A stretch of 64,000 nt of DNA from CAWAND01 sp963783335. GTDB taxonomy: Bacteria > Chloroflexota > Anaerolineae > Anaerolineales > E44-bin32. The DNA is taken from assembly GCA_963783335.1 (NCBI GenBank), contig CAWAND010000006.1:186001-250000 (forward strand). The letters are read 5' to 3'. This document shows positions 8,613 to 17,524 of this stretch, one piece after another. The notes beneath the pieces are model-generated. The model ran no database searches. It had not been told where the DNA came from and was given only the letters and a program-made list of their open reading frames with translations. The first letter of the stretch is position 1. The number at the start of each line of letters is the position of its first letter. The translations under genes were made by a program, and so were the position numbers.

Positions 8613-8639
8613 TATAGTTTTGCATTTCCCCCCGGTCAA
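8611..8639 (-). promoter_or_regulatory. Promoter of the coiled-coil/HEAT gene
   Basis: TTGACC (8634-8639), 17-base spacer, TATACT (8611-8616) on the minus strand; each box has one mismatch from consensus. The predicted leader is about 90 bases. Confidence 0.65.
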
Positions 8640-9126
8640 ACCTTGTTCCGAGCAGGATTGGACGACTGCGAGCGAGGCGCCAACCTCTTGCTCGGGCCTT
8701 CCCCGCTCTCGATCAGAACCTGATCTGGCGTATCGATCTCGGCGCCCTTCCCGGCCCAGTCAGAACAAGATCAGGGAATAATGTGGTGCTCACCTGTGGG
8801 CGCTTGCTCGCGCTGGACCCGCGGCGGTTCGGCCGATTCGTCAGAACGATCGGGCGTTCCTGAACACCACGGCTTCAATGTCCCCGGCACATGGTCAGCA
8901 GCAAATTCCTGGCTTTGGCGCTGGCTGCCCCAGGCAACTTAGACCTGCAGGGCCGAACGCAATCGACCAGCTGCTCATGCATGACACCCGGCGGCCTCAC
9001 CGGCGAATGCCCCCTGTGCACGTCCTGATATGACCCTTCCACCGCTTGCGGCCAGGTGAGGTGCTCTACGCCCAGATGGAATCTGGGCAGCGGTTCCAGC
9101 CCTCGTTCAAGAGTTGGACAAGCCCC
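8640..9126. other. Gene-free stretch
   Basis: About 490 bases between the HEAT-gene promoter and the end of the MscS gene. I see no convincing open frame with a ribosome site, no tRNA and no strong hairpin. Confidence 0.5.
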
Positions 9127-10236
9127 TCAATCGAGGCTTGACCTGCCAAAGACCCGGGCAGCGGCGCGAGGGTCAACGCTGTCCAAATAGTGATGGACAT
9201 CACGCTGCGGGAACGGTATGACGACGCCCGCCTCATTTAGCGCCTTGTAGACTGCCGAATTCACCCGATCCACAATTCTGCGTGTGTCCACGTAGGATTC
9301 GATCCAAACCCGCAATCGGAACATCAGCGCCGAGTCACCCATTTCCAGGAATAACGCTTCAACGGGCTCCTTGCTGCGAATGCCCTCCAGGTCCTTGACC
9401 GCATCGATCAGCACCTGGCGAACATGCTCGATATCGGATCCGTAGGCCACGCCCAGATTGATCTCAATTCGATAGTGGGAGTTGGGAAACGAATGGTTGA
9501 TGATCAAGCTCTTGCCAATGGCTGAGTTCGGGATGATGACCATGCGGTTGTCTCGGGTGCGAATCCGGGTGCTGCGCAGTCCGATGTCGGTTACGTCTCC
9601 CCAGGTGGCCAGGTCTTGAAGCTCAATTCGATCGCCGATCCGGAACGGGCGATCCACCATGATCACGAATCCGCTGAAGATGTCGGAAAGGGAGGCCTGG
9701 GCCGCCAGGGCGATTGCCAGCGAGCCGATCCCCAGGGTGGCGACCAAGCCACTGATCTCGACGTTGAAGTGCTGTAGGACCATCGTCAGCACCACGAGTC
9801 CCAGGATGATCAGGCTGACCCTGCGCAGGATAGGCAGCATCTGTTCATCCAGAGTGGTCTCCGTCTTTGCGGCAAGCTCCCGCCCGTACCACCTGAACAG
9901 CCGGCTGATCAACCGCCACAAGAAGGCGAAGCCGATCAACACGTAGACCACAAAGAAGGCATTATCAATGGTTTGTAGGTATCTGATAGGAATGAAGTCC
10001 AATCGACCCAATGCGGCCTGAGTCACGGCTGTGAGCAGATACCAGAAGAGAGGCGGCCGAGCCAATTCAACCAGTTCGTCATCCAGTGTCGTTCGAGTTC
10101 GGCTGAGAAGGCCCATAAGCCAGCGTTGGAGGACCAGGTTGATCGCCCAGCGCCCCAGCGTGAGGGTTGCCAGGACACTTATCACCGCGATGGCAAGGTT
10201 GATCCACTCGTCGACGCGCAGGCCAAATGTGCTCAT
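9127..10236 (-). CDS. mscS: MscS-family mechanosensitive ion channel
   Basis: Small-conductance channel that opens under membrane tension and releases solutes during osmotic downshock. The protein is 369 residues from the ATG at 10236, which has AGGAGG five bases upstream; the open frame extends further but the extra 74 residues look non-coding. Membrane helices lie at about 14-34, 60-80 and 95-115, then the pore-lining helix GLVATLGIGSLAIALAAQASLSDIFSGFVIM and the conserved DRPFRIGDRIEL at the start of the beta domain. It is a mid-size MscS homologue with a short cytoplasmic domain. It stands alone, divergent from the SDR gene. Confidence 0.92.
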   Translation of the reverse strand: MSTFGLRVDEWINLAIAVISVLATLTLGRWAINLVLQRWLMGLLSRTRTTLDDELVELARPPLFWYLLTAVTQAALGRLDFIPIRYLQTIDNAFFVVYVLIGFAFLWRLISRLFRWYGRELAAKTETTLDEQMLPILRRVSLIILGLVVLTMVLQHFNVEISGLVATLGIGSLAIALAAQASLSDIFSGFVIMVDRPFRIGDRIELQDLATWGDVTDIGLRSTRIRTRDNRMVIIPNSAIGKSLIINHSFPNSHYRIEINLGVAYGSDIEHVRQVLIDAVKDLEGIRSKEPVEALFLEMGDSALMFRLRVWIESYVDTRRIVDRVNSAVYKALNEAGVVIPFPQRDVHHYLDSVDPRAAARVFGRSSLD

Positions 10237-10368
10237 TGGGTCCTCCTGGATGCGGTGGCAGGTTTCGGCCGCAGGTGCTGTTCGCCGTTTCCGGCCAGGG
10301 GTTGGCGTACTGACAACTCGGTCTGCGAGTAAGGCAGGGGCCTGTCCCTGCACTCCCCTGATATAGTA

Positions 10369-10377
10369 GACGGGAGG
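10369..10377 (+). promoter_or_regulatory. Extended -10 promoter of the SDR gene
   Basis: TGA-TATAGT: an extended -10 element with one mismatch in the hexamer (10372-10377). No good -35 box is seen, as expected for this class. The leader would be about 60 bases. Confidence 0.45.
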
Positions 10378-10445
10378 CTCCGAGGGAGCAAACCCAACCT
10401 GCGGTTGCTTCAGCCACACCAACCCCCACATCAAAGGTGCACAAA

Positions 10446-11162
10446 ATGAGCATGGCATTTGACAACCAGGTGGCCCTGATCACAGGTGCCAGCGGCAACT
10501 TGGGGCAGGCCGTCGTACGGGCCTTTGCGTCCGCCGGGGCGCGTCTGGCCCTCGTGGAGCGACAATCCGCCAAGCTCGAGCGGGCTTTCGCCGACCTGCC
10601 TGAAGCTGGACGCTTGTTCATCGACGGGGTCGATATGACCTCCGACTCTTCGGTGGCGCAAATGGTTCAGGCGGTCATCGATCGCTTTGGCCGGATCGAC
10701 ATCCTTGTAAACACCGTAGGAGGCTACCGTGCCGGCGCCGACGTGGATCAGGAGGAATTATCAACCTGGGAGACGATGCTGAATCTCAACGCCAAGTCGG
10801 TGTTTCTCGCTTGCCGACACGTCGTCCCCCACATGAGAGCTCAGGGATCAGGCAAGATCGTGAACATCGGTGCGCGCACGGCATTTAAGGGCATGCCTGG
10901 CGCTGCGGCGTATTCGGTATCCAAGGCGGCTGTGGTCCGACTAACCGAAAGTCTGTCTGGTGAAGTGAAGTCGATTGGCATCAACGTCAATTGCGTCATC
11001 CCGGGGACGATCGATACGCCTCCCAACCGGGAGGCGATGCCTGATGCCGACACGTCTCTCTGGGTACAGCCGGCCGCTTTGGCCGACGTGATCTTGTTCT
11101 TGGCTTCGGACATGGCACGGGCCATCCACGGCGTAGCGCTGCCTGTATTCAACTTGACGTGA
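10446..11162 (+). CDS. Short-chain dehydrogenase/reductase
   Basis: NAD(P)-dependent oxidoreductase of 238 residues with the classical SDR layout: TGASGNLGQ cofactor loop near residue 13, the NTVGGY segment in place of NAG, and the catalytic SxnYxxxK region (NIGARTAFKGMPGAAAYSVSKAAV). The substrate cannot be told from sequence. The ATG at 10446 has AAAGG eight bases upstream; a GTG at 10437 would add three residues. It is followed by transaldolase and 6-phosphogluconate dehydrogenase on the same strand, which hints at, but does not prove, a role in sugar metabolism. Confidence 0.88.
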   Translation: MSMAFDNQVALITGASGNLGQAVVRAFASAGARLALVERQSAKLERAFADLPEAGRLFIDGVDMTSDSSVAQMVQAVIDRFGRIDILVNTVGGYRAGADVDQEELSTWETMLNLNAKSVFLACRHVVPHMRAQGSGKIVNIGARTAFKGMPGAAAYSVSKAAVVRLTESLSGEVKSIGINVNCVIPGTIDTPPNREAMPDADTSLWVQPAALADVILFLASDMARAIHGVALPVFNLT

Positions 11163-11231
11163 CCCAAGGGCGTTGGGCACTTCCTGGTGTGTGATAGCCT
11201 AAAAGCAGCCGCAATCATCTGGAGATCCGAC

Positions 11232-12326
11232 ATGAGCAAACTGGACGAGCTGGCGGAATTGGGCCAATCGATCTGGCTGGATTTCATCCATAGAGATCTG
11301 TTGACCAGCGGCCAGCTGGATGACCTCGTCGCCCAAGGGCTTCGCGGGATGACATCCAATCCGTCGATTTTCAACCAAGCCATTTCGCAGGGTGACGCTT
11401 ACGATGACGATATCAAGGGGTTGGTCGCCAGCGGCAAGTCGGTCCAGCAGATTTACGAGAGCTTGGCCTTCGCCGACATTCAAGCTGCTTGCGATGCGCT
11501 GCGCCAGGTCTACGAGAAGACGGAAGGGCTGGACGGCTACGTAAGCCTGGAGGTCAGCCCAACGCTCGCCCACGATACCCGGGGCACGATCGACCAGGTG
11601 CGATCCTATTTCCAGGCCGTCCAGCGGCCTAACCTGATGATCAAGATCCCGGCCACCCGTGAAGGCATTCCCGCCATCGAGGCCATGCTCGGAGAGGGCA
11701 TCAACGTCAACGTGACGTTGATGTTTTCGGTAAGCCAGCTCGACGACGTGTCCGCGGCCTTCATCAGCGGGCTCGAGCACTTCAAAGGCCGGGGCGGCGA
11801 TGTGTCACGCGTCGCATCGGTGGCTTCTTTCTTTGTCAGCCGGGTGGATTCGATGATCGACCCGATGCTCGACGAGCGAGGCGTGAATGAACTCCGGGGC
11901 CAGCTGGGATTGGCCAACGCTCGTCTGGCCTATCGGCGTTTCACGCAGATCTATCAGGACGAACGCTGGCAGCCACTTAGCCAGGCGGGGGCGCGCGTCC
12001 AGCGTGTGTTGTGGGGCAGCACAAGCACCAAGGATCCCGCCTACCCGGACACAATGTACGTCGATGAGTTGATTGGCCCCCACACGGTCAACACGGTGCC
12101 GCCTGAGACACTGGAGGCCTTCTTGGACCACGGCACTGTTGCCCGAACCGTTGACCGGGATGTCGACGGCGCGCAAGCAGCCGTCGATAAGCTTGCCGAA
12201 GTTGGGATCGACCTGGGCGATATAACCGACGAGCTGCTGGCAGAAGGCGTCCAGAAGTTCGCCAGCGCCTTTGACAACTTGCTTCAAAGCCTTGAAGCTC
12301 GGCGGGCGGCGCTCCAGCCGTCTTAG
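11232..12326 (+). CDS. tal: Transaldolase
   Basis: Transfers a dihydroxyacetone unit between sugar phosphates in the non-oxidative pentose phosphate pathway. The 364-residue protein has the N-terminal signature GLRGMTSNPSIFNQAI, a Glu/Asp-rich barrel, and the Schiff-base lysine in NLMIKIPATREGIPAIE, followed by GINVNVTLMFS. Length fits the longer (about 360 residue) transaldolase type found in actinobacteria and cyanobacteria. The ATG at 11232 has GGAG eight bases upstream; an in-frame ATG at 11187 is less likely. The next gene, gnd, acts in the oxidative branch of the same pathway. Confidence 0.95.
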   Translation: MSKLDELAELGQSIWLDFIHRDLLTSGQLDDLVAQGLRGMTSNPSIFNQAISQGDAYDDDIKGLVASGKSVQQIYESLAFADIQAACDALRQVYEKTEGLDGYVSLEVSPTLAHDTRGTIDQVRSYFQAVQRPNLMIKIPATREGIPAIEAMLGEGINVNVTLMFSVSQLDDVSAAFISGLEHFKGRGGDVSRVASVASFFVSRVDSMIDPMLDERGVNELRGQLGLANARLAYRRFTQIYQDERWQPLSQAGARVQRVLWGSTSTKDPAYPDTMYVDELIGPHTVNTVPPETLEAFLDHGTVARTVDRDVDGAQAAVDKLAEVGIDLGDITDELLAEGVQKFASAFDNLLQSLEARRAALQPS

Positions 12327-12393
12327 CCGGCAGCACCAAACCGCGTGACCCAATGGATTGGGTCGGGTTCACCCGGTGACGGTGCGGCACTAC

Positions 12394-12411
12394 TTGTGAC
12401 GTGTTTCACAA
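12394..12411. promoter_or_regulatory. TTGTGA-N6-TCACAA palindrome, copy 2
   Basis: Perfect copy, TTGTGA-CGTGTT-TCACAA, ending 46 bases before the gnd start codon in the tal-gnd gap. It overlaps the left arm of an adjacent inverted repeat (12409-12434). Confidence 0.7.
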
Positions 12412-12434
12412 TCCGATTCTGAGGACTCGGATTG
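12409..12434. repeat. Inverted repeat upstream of gnd
   Basis: CAATCCGA and TCGGATTG, eight-base arms separated by ten bases, ending 22 bases before the gnd start and overlapping copy 2 of the palindrome. It could be an mRNA hairpin or a second operator. Confidence 0.5.
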
Positions 12435-12456
12435 TCCACTAGAAGGAGTTTTCAGT

Positions 12457-13362
12457 ATGCAAATCGCCATGATTGGACTAGGGCGGATGGGCGCCAACAT
12501 GACCACCCGCCTGCTCGAGGGCGGCCACAACGTGCTGGCCTTCGATTTGAGTGATGAGGCCGTGGCCAAGGCCAAATCGGGCGGCGCGGATGGCGCCCAT
12601 TCGCTTGAGGAAGTCGCCCAGAAACTCGAGCCCCCCCGTGTGGCTTGGGTAATGGTGCCCGCCGGAGACCCGGTTGAGACCTCGGTCGCCAAGCTGGGTG
12701 ATCTGTTCGAGGCCGGCGACATCATCATTGACGGGGGCAACAGCAACTACAACGATACGCTGCGGCGTGGTGACAAGCTTGCCGAGCGGGGCATTGCCTA
12801 CGTCGATGTCGGAGTCAGCGGAGGCGTCTGGGGTCTTAAAGAGGGCTATGGGATGATGGTCGGCGGCGACGACGAGGCTGTTGGCAAGATCCGTCCCATC
12901 CTCGAAACCCTTGCGCCCGCCCCGAACAAGGGCTGGGGGCACATGGGGCCGCGCGGGGCTGGCCATTTCGTCAAGATGGTTCACAATGGTATCGAGTATG
13001 GGATGATGCAGGCCTATGCCGAAGGTTTCGCCATCTTGAAGGCCAAAGAGCCCTTTGACCTCGACCTGCACCAGGTGGCCGAGGCCTGGCGATTTGGGAC
13101 CGTGATCCGCTCGTGGCTGCTCGATCTGACCGCCCGGGCCCTGGACGACGATGCCGGGCTGGCCGACATCGCACCCTGGGTGGATGATTCAGGCGAGGGA
13201 CGGTGGACGGTCAAGGAAGCTATTGACCTGGCCGTGCCGGCGCCGGTGATCAGCGAAGCGCTGTACGCTCGCTTCCGCTCGCGCCGCGACGACAACTTCG
13301 CCGACAAGCTGCTGGCGGCCATGCGCCACCAATTCGGCGGTCACGCCGTCAAAGAAGAATAG
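12457..13362 (+). CDS. gnd: 6-phosphogluconate dehydrogenase, decarboxylating (short form)
   Basis: Oxidises and decarboxylates 6-phosphogluconate to ribulose 5-phosphate. The 301-residue protein is the short type without the C-terminal helical extension of the about 470-residue enzymes. It has the Rossmann motif GLGRMGANM, the substrate-binding GGNSNYNDT, VGVSGGVWGLKEGYGMMVGG, and catalytic KMVHNGIEYGMMQAYAEG with the conserved Lys and His-Asn. AAGGAG lies just upstream of the ATG. Cofactor (NAD or NADP) is not certain; short forms are often NAD-preferring. Two palindromic elements precede it (12394-12434). Confidence 0.95.
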   Translation: MQIAMIGLGRMGANMTTRLLEGGHNVLAFDLSDEAVAKAKSGGADGAHSLEEVAQKLEPPRVAWVMVPAGDPVETSVAKLGDLFEAGDIIIDGGNSNYNDTLRRGDKLAERGIAYVDVGVSGGVWGLKEGYGMMVGGDDEAVGKIRPILETLAPAPNKGWGHMGPRGAGHFVKMVHNGIEYGMMQAYAEGFAILKAKEPFDLDLHQVAEAWRFGTVIRSWLLDLTARALDDDAGLADIAPWVDDSGEGRWTVKEAIDLAVPAPVISEALYARFRSRRDDNFADKLLAAMRHQFGGHAVKEE

Positions 13363-13374
13363 GCAGGGCTTTTC

Positions 13375-14625
13375 CTACTCGTACCTGAGGGCCTCGATAG
13401 GATTCAAGCTGGCGGCGCGTGTGGCCGGGTAGATACCGAAAAACAGGCCCACTGCAGCCGAGAAACCCGTGGCCAAGACAACCGCCTGAAACGACAACCC
13501 GGGCTGGATATCGGGTGCCAGCAGGCCTACCAGTTTCGAGCCCCCGGCTCCGAGCATGATCCCCACGCCGCCGCCGATGACCGCCAGCACGACGCTCTCC
13601 ACCAGGAATTGGAGTAGGATATCTCGCCGTCGTGCGCCGACAGCCTTGCGCAAGCCTATTTCACGCGTGCGTTCGGTGACCGAGACCAGCATGATGTTCA
13701 TAATCCCGATCCCACCCACCAGCAGCGAGATGGCGGCAATCGCCCCCAGGAAGACCGTCAGAGCCCCCAAAACGCTGCCGGCCGAATTCAGAATGTCCTG
13801 CTGACTGATCACCGTGAAATCGCTCTTGTCCTGAGGCTGGATCTTGTGCCGCTGGCGTAGGATCTGTCGGATCTCGGCTTGGGCGGCGGCCATGCGATCC
13901 TGGGAGATGGCAGACGCGTAGACCACCGTGAGCCGGTAGTCGCCACCGGAATCACGCGCCGAGAAGAGACGCGTTTGGGCCGTGGAAAGGGGGACGTAGA
14001 CGACTTTGTCCTCGCTGCCGAAACTGCTGCCGCCCCGGCTCTTCATGACGCCGATCACTCGAAAGCCAGTGTCGTTGATCCGCACCGTTTCCCCGATCGG
14101 CAGAGCGTTGTTGGGAAACAGGTCTGTGACCACATCCGGGCCAAGTACCGCCACGCGCGACCCGGCCGATTCATCACTCTGGTCAATGAAACGCCCAATG
14201 GCCACTTCCGAACTTCGAACCGTGGTGTAGTTGGGCGTGACACCCGAAACCGAGTAGGTCCCATTCTCGCGTCCAAAAGTGACCATCGCCCCGCCGGTGA
14301 GTTCTGGCGCCACCGCGGCTATGTCCGGGGCCTGCAAGGGATCGGCCAGTGCTGCCGCGTCCCCATTGGTGAGAGGTTTGCCTCCAGTCGAAGCTGCCGA
14401 AGCCCCACCCCGCTGGCTGCTGAAGTTGCCAGGCACGACAAACAAGAGATTCGATCCGATGCTTTGGAATTGATCTGTCACGTACTTTTGAACGGCTGTC
14501 CCGGCCGACATCAGCGTGATGACAGCCCCGACTCCGATGATGATCCCCAGCATGGTCAGGATCGCCCGCAGCTTGTTGGCCAACAGGGCGCGGATGGCGA
14601 TGCGGACGCTTTCGACGATCTTCAT
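13375..14625 (-). CDS. MacB/FtsX-family ABC transporter permease
   Basis: Inner-membrane permease of 416 residues with one N-terminal membrane helix (ALLANKLRAILTMLGIIIGVGAVITLMS), a large extracytoplasmic MacB core domain, and three C-terminal helices with the FtsX signature (GGIGIMNIMLVSVTERTREIGLRKAVGARRRDI). It works with the ATPase encoded just upstream; the two genes overlap by ATGA at 14622-14625. In Gram-negative cells MacB exports toxins or antibiotics with MacA and TolC. No outer-membrane channel is encoded here, so a peptide or lipid substrate in a cell without that channel is plausible. Confidence 0.92.
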   Translation of the reverse strand: MKIVESVRIAIRALLANKLRAILTMLGIIIGVGAVITLMSAGTAVQKYVTDQFQSIGSNLLFVVPGNFSSQRGGASAASTGGKPLTNGDAAALADPLQAPDIAAVAPELTGGAMVTFGRENGTYSVSGVTPNYTTVRSSEVAIGRFIDQSDESAGSRVAVLGPDVVTDLFPNNALPIGETVRINDTGFRVIGVMKSRGGSSFGSEDKVVYVPLSTAQTRLFSARDSGGDYRLTVVYASAISQDRMAAAQAEIRQILRQRHKIQPQDKSDFTVISQQDILNSAGSVLGALTVFLGAIAAISLLVGGIGIMNIMLVSVTERTREIGLRKAVGARRRDILLQFLVESVVLAVIGGGVGIMLGAGGSKLVGLLAPDIQPGLSFQAVVLATGFSAAVGLFFGIYPATRAASLNPIEALRYE

Positions 14626-15392
14626 CTCGCCTCCTCGATGGCCCCTTCGGGTTCATGTAGCTTCATCTCAGATGGCCGGGCCGACTCTCCCGCCTTGAGC
14701 GGCTTATCAACCACATCATCCCCAACCATCAGGCCATCCTGTATACGGATGATCCGGCCAGTGTGCCGGGCGATGAACGGGTCGTGGGTCACGATCAAGA
14801 TGGTGATGGATTGCTGCGTGTTCAGATCCTGAAGCAGCTTCATGACCTCCACCCCCGACTTGGTGTCCAGATTGCCTGTCGGTTCATCGGCGAAGATGAT
14901 TGATGGGTGGTTAACCAGGGCACGGGCGATCGCCACCCGCTGCTGCTGTCCACCGGATAGCTCGTTCGGGTGGTGGTGAAGTCTTTCACCAAGACCGACG
15001 GCTTCGAGCGCTTCCGTTGCGAGATCGCGCCGCTCGTTGAGGGGCGCGCCTGCATAGATCAGGGGAAGTTCGACATTTTCCAGCGCGCTGGTGCGCGCCA
15101 GGAGATTGAACGTCTGGAACACAAACCCTATCCTGCTGTTCCGGATATCCGCCAGGCGGTCATCGTCCAACTCGCCCACCGGCTCGCCATCTAGAATGTA
15201 TTCCCCACGCGTGGGGCGATCGAGGCAGCCCAGGATATTCATCAGGGTCGATTTGCCTGAGCCGGAAGGCCCCATAACGGTCAGCAACTCGCCCGAGTGG
15301 ATATCGAATGTAACACCACGCAGCGCCCTGACTTTGACCTCGCCCAGGTCATAAGTTCTGGCCAGGTCTTTGACTTTGATTACCGACTTCAC
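14622..15392 (-). CDS. MacB/LolD-type ABC transporter ATP-binding protein
   Basis: ATPase of 256 residues powering the permease encoded next to it. Walker A is GPSGSGKST, the signature is LSGGQQQR, and Walker B is IIFADEPTGNLD, followed by the H-loop in LIVTHD. The NLDTKSG segment is typical of the MacB/LolD/FtsE group. A C-terminal extension after IRIQDGLMVGD is longer than the minimal domain. It lies between the membrane fusion protein gene (three-base gap) and the permease gene (four-base overlap), so the three are one operon. Confidence 0.95.
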   Translation of the reverse strand: MKSVIKVKDLARTYDLGEVKVRALRGVTFDIHSGELLTVMGPSGSGKSTLMNILGCLDRPTRGEYILDGEPVGELDDDRLADIRNSRIGFVFQTFNLLARTSALENVELPLIYAGAPLNERRDLATEALEAVGLGERLHHHPNELSGGQQQRVAIARALVNHPSIIFADEPTGNLDTKSGVEVMKLLQDLNTQQSITILIVTHDPFIARHTGRIIRIQDGLMVGDDVVDKPLKAGESARPSEMKLHEPEGAIEEAR

Positions 15393-15395
15393 AGA

Positions 15396-16811
15396 CTAAC
15401 CTCCGCCAAACGGGCCGCCGAAGCTCGGCGAGGAAGGTGCCTCGGGAGGCACGCCAACAACATCACCGGCCTGCAATCCATCCAGAACTTCGCTGTCCGT
15501 ATCGTTTCTCAGACCAAGCTTGATATCCTGCCTTTCATAGTTGGTCCCCTTCTTGACCATCACATAGACCTGCCCGGTGGTGGTATCCACCCGCAGCGCC
15601 CAGTTTGGCACCAACAACGCCTGATCCTTGTGGGAAACATTGATATCCACCGAGGCGGTCATACCGATCCTGGCCTCAGGACCAGGATTGGAGACGCTGA
15701 CCACCACTGGATACTCTGTGGTTGACTGGCTTGGATCGGGTGCCAAGTCGATTTCGTCCACTTTGCCGTCCAGAACTTTCCCGGGCAAGGCATCCAAGGT
15801 GATTGAGACATTCTGGCCAAGTTGAACGGAGGCAATATCGAGCTCATCCACCGTCGTCTGGATATGGAACTGGCTGTCGTCGGCAATGCCGATTCCGGCT
15901 TTGCCCGGGGTGACCTTGTCACCCATCTTGTAGTAAACCGCCGTGATCGTTCCGTCGAACGGGGCGGTGATCTTGGACTGATTGACGCGCACTTGAGCGG
16001 CCTGAACATTGGCCCTGGCTGCCGCCACTTGGTCCGGATCGGGTCCGTTGGTCAGGATGTCGACCTTCTTCTGCGCCTGATCCACCTTCGCCTGCGCCAC
16101 GGCGACCGCCGAGTCAAGCTGAGCCTGCTCGATGTCGGTCGGATGGCCTGTGTACCAATTCAGGGTACGGACGGCCGAATCGTAGGCCTGCTGCGCGTTG
16201 CTCAGATTGATGGCAGCCTGGGCGCAGTCGTGGTCGTCGGGCGTACCGTCGCAGGCTCGCTGCTTGGCCTGGTCCAACGTCTTCTTGGCCAAAAGCACTT
16301 TACCCTCTTGGCCCAGAATCGTCTTTTGGCTGGCTCGGTTGCCTTGGGCTCGGACGCTTTGATTGTATTCGGCCGTGTGCAGCTCATCGCGAGCCGCTGC
16401 CAGGTTTGATTGGGCTTGGGCCAAGCTCAGCTTCCAGTTGTCTTGATCCAGCAGATCATTGAGTTTCTGCTCAGCCTGCAGCAAATCCGCCTCAGCGCCA
16501 ATCAAGGTGACATCGATGGAGGACGGATCGAGATCCATCAGGATGTCGCCGGCCTTGACCCTGTCGCCAACCTTCACGTAGATATTCCCAATGTTTCCAT
16601 TGACATTGAACGACAGATCGGCCTGGGCCCGCGGGTCGATATTGCCCGTGCCGGAGACCACGACATCAATGGGGCCTCTCGTGATTGTCGTCGTCCGATC
16701 CAGCGCCTGAGAACTGGCGGCTGCAGCTGCCGATCTCCTGCCTATGACTGCGATCACAGCTGCGACCACCACCACGCCCAGGATCAGAATGATCCATGTT
16801 CGTCTTGACAT
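15396..16811 (-). CDS. MacA-like periplasmic adaptor (membrane fusion protein)
   Basis: Protein of 471 residues with one N-terminal membrane helix (WIILILGVVVVAAVIAVIG) and an HlyD/RND-type adaptor fold: the lipoyl half-motif GNIDPRAQADLSFNVNGNIGNIYVKVGDRVKAGDIL, a long coiled-coil hairpin from about 120 to 280, the second lipoyl half (ITAPFDGTITAVYYKMGDKVTPGK), beta-barrel and membrane-proximal domains. It ends in a Gly/Pro-rich tail (FGGPFGGG). As first structural gene of the operon it links the ABC transporter to the extracytoplasmic side. Confidence 0.9.
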   Translation of the reverse strand: MSRRTWIILILGVVVVAAVIAVIGRRSAAAAASSQALDRTTTITRGPIDVVVSGTGNIDPRAQADLSFNVNGNIGNIYVKVGDRVKAGDILMDLDPSSIDVTLIGAEADLLQAEQKLNDLLDQDNWKLSLAQAQSNLAAARDELHTAEYNQSVRAQGNRASQKTILGQEGKVLLAKKTLDQAKQRACDGTPDDHDCAQAAINLSNAQQAYDSAVRTLNWYTGHPTDIEQAQLDSAVAVAQAKVDQAQKKVDILTNGPDPDQVAAARANVQAAQVRVNQSKITAPFDGTITAVYYKMGDKVTPGKAGIGIADDSQFHIQTTVDELDIASVQLGQNVSITLDALPGKVLDGKVDEIDLAPDPSQSTTEYPVVVSVSNPGPEARIGMTASVDINVSHKDQALLVPNWALRVDTTTGQVYVMVKKGTNYERQDIKLGLRNDTDSEVLDGLQAGDVVGVPPEAPSSPSFGGPFGGG

Positions 16812-16921
16812 TTATGCCTTTCTCCTTCTGAGCTTCATTAATTTCTTCAGGGGGAAGGGACTCGGCTGGAGTCTGAGATGCATCCCCCGAATGACGGTTC
16901 GTCTTCTTGGCCTTGCATTGC

Positions 16922-17377
16922 TTATGAGTCCTCGATCTCGCAGTTCAAATCTTGTTCGAAAACTTTGCGCAGCACTGGCAGTCCTATCGCCAGGTCCCGG
17001 GTCTCACTGGGAGACAGCGGCTTGAGCATCTCCAGCACTCGGCCTTCGGCGCTCGCCTGGAGCGATTTGAGCACGGCTTCACCCTGCTGGGTAATCTCCG
17101 CCAAGACCACGCGACGATCTTGAGATGATACCCTCCGTTGCGCCCAGCCTCGATCCTCCAAGGTTGAAATCGATCTGGATACCGTGGGGGAGCTTATCTG
17201 CTCATGCTCGGCCAACTCGCCCAGGCTCCAGGACCGTTCGTGGAGCATGGTCAGGATTCTGAAGTGAGAAGGGGAGAGCGTGTGCCCTGATTTGCGCACC
17301 TCCGCCGCCAAGCTCCTCATCACCAGAGGCACTATCTCGACGATTTGCTTTGCCGCTTTTTCGAGATCCTCGCGCAT
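16922..17377 (-). CDS. MarR-family transcriptional regulator
   Basis: Winged-helix repressor of 151 residues. The DNA-binding region contains LSPSHFRILTMLHERSWSLGELAEHEQISSPTVSRSISTLEDRGWAQRR with the family wing residues SSQDRRVVLAEITQQGE. The start at ATG 17377 has GGAG six bases upstream; a GTG four codons earlier is less likely. It is the first gene before the MacAB-like operon (110-base gap) and its own promoter carries a 17-base palindrome over the -10 box, so it probably represses itself and the exporter, and is released by the exporter's substrate. Confidence 0.92.
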   Translation of the reverse strand: MREDLEKAAKQIVEIVPLVMRSLAAEVRKSGHTLSPSHFRILTMLHERSWSLGELAEHEQISSPTVSRSISTLEDRGWAQRRVSSQDRRVVLAEITQQGEAVLKSLQASAEGRVLEMLKPLSPSETRDLAIGLPVLRKVFEQDLNCEIEDS

Positions 17378-17396
17378 CACACGCTCCACTGCTTTT

Positions 17397-17439
17397 ATTT
17401 AGCAGAGCTAAATGTAAAGGGTGGATTGGGGACTGTCAA
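17397..17439 (-). promoter_or_regulatory. marR-operon promoter with overlapping operator
   Basis: On the minus strand TTGACA (17434-17439), 17-base spacer, TACATT (17411-17416). A perfect palindrome ATTTAGC-nnn-GCTAAAT (17397-17413) covers the 3' half of the -10 box and the likely start site. Size and position fit a MarR dimer site and repression by blocking polymerase. Confidence 0.75.
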
Positions 17440-17475
17440 GGGTACTCGAGGAGCTGCAACCCTTAGCCCCTTAAC

Positions 17476-17505
17476 AAAAAAAGCCCTCCCCAACACGGGG
17501 AGGGC
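17476..17505 (-). terminator. Terminator of the cold-shock gene
   Basis: Perfect nine-base stem GCCCTCCCC / GGGGAGGGC with a five-base loop, followed by seven T on the minus strand. Confidence 0.92.
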
Positions 17506-17524
17506 GATTCATAGCCGATTGGGG

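Noticed and set aside
8640..9126. tRNA or small gene in the long gap
   Set aside because: No T-arm GGTTCGAATCC-like sequence with pairing stems and no frame with a ribosome binding site.
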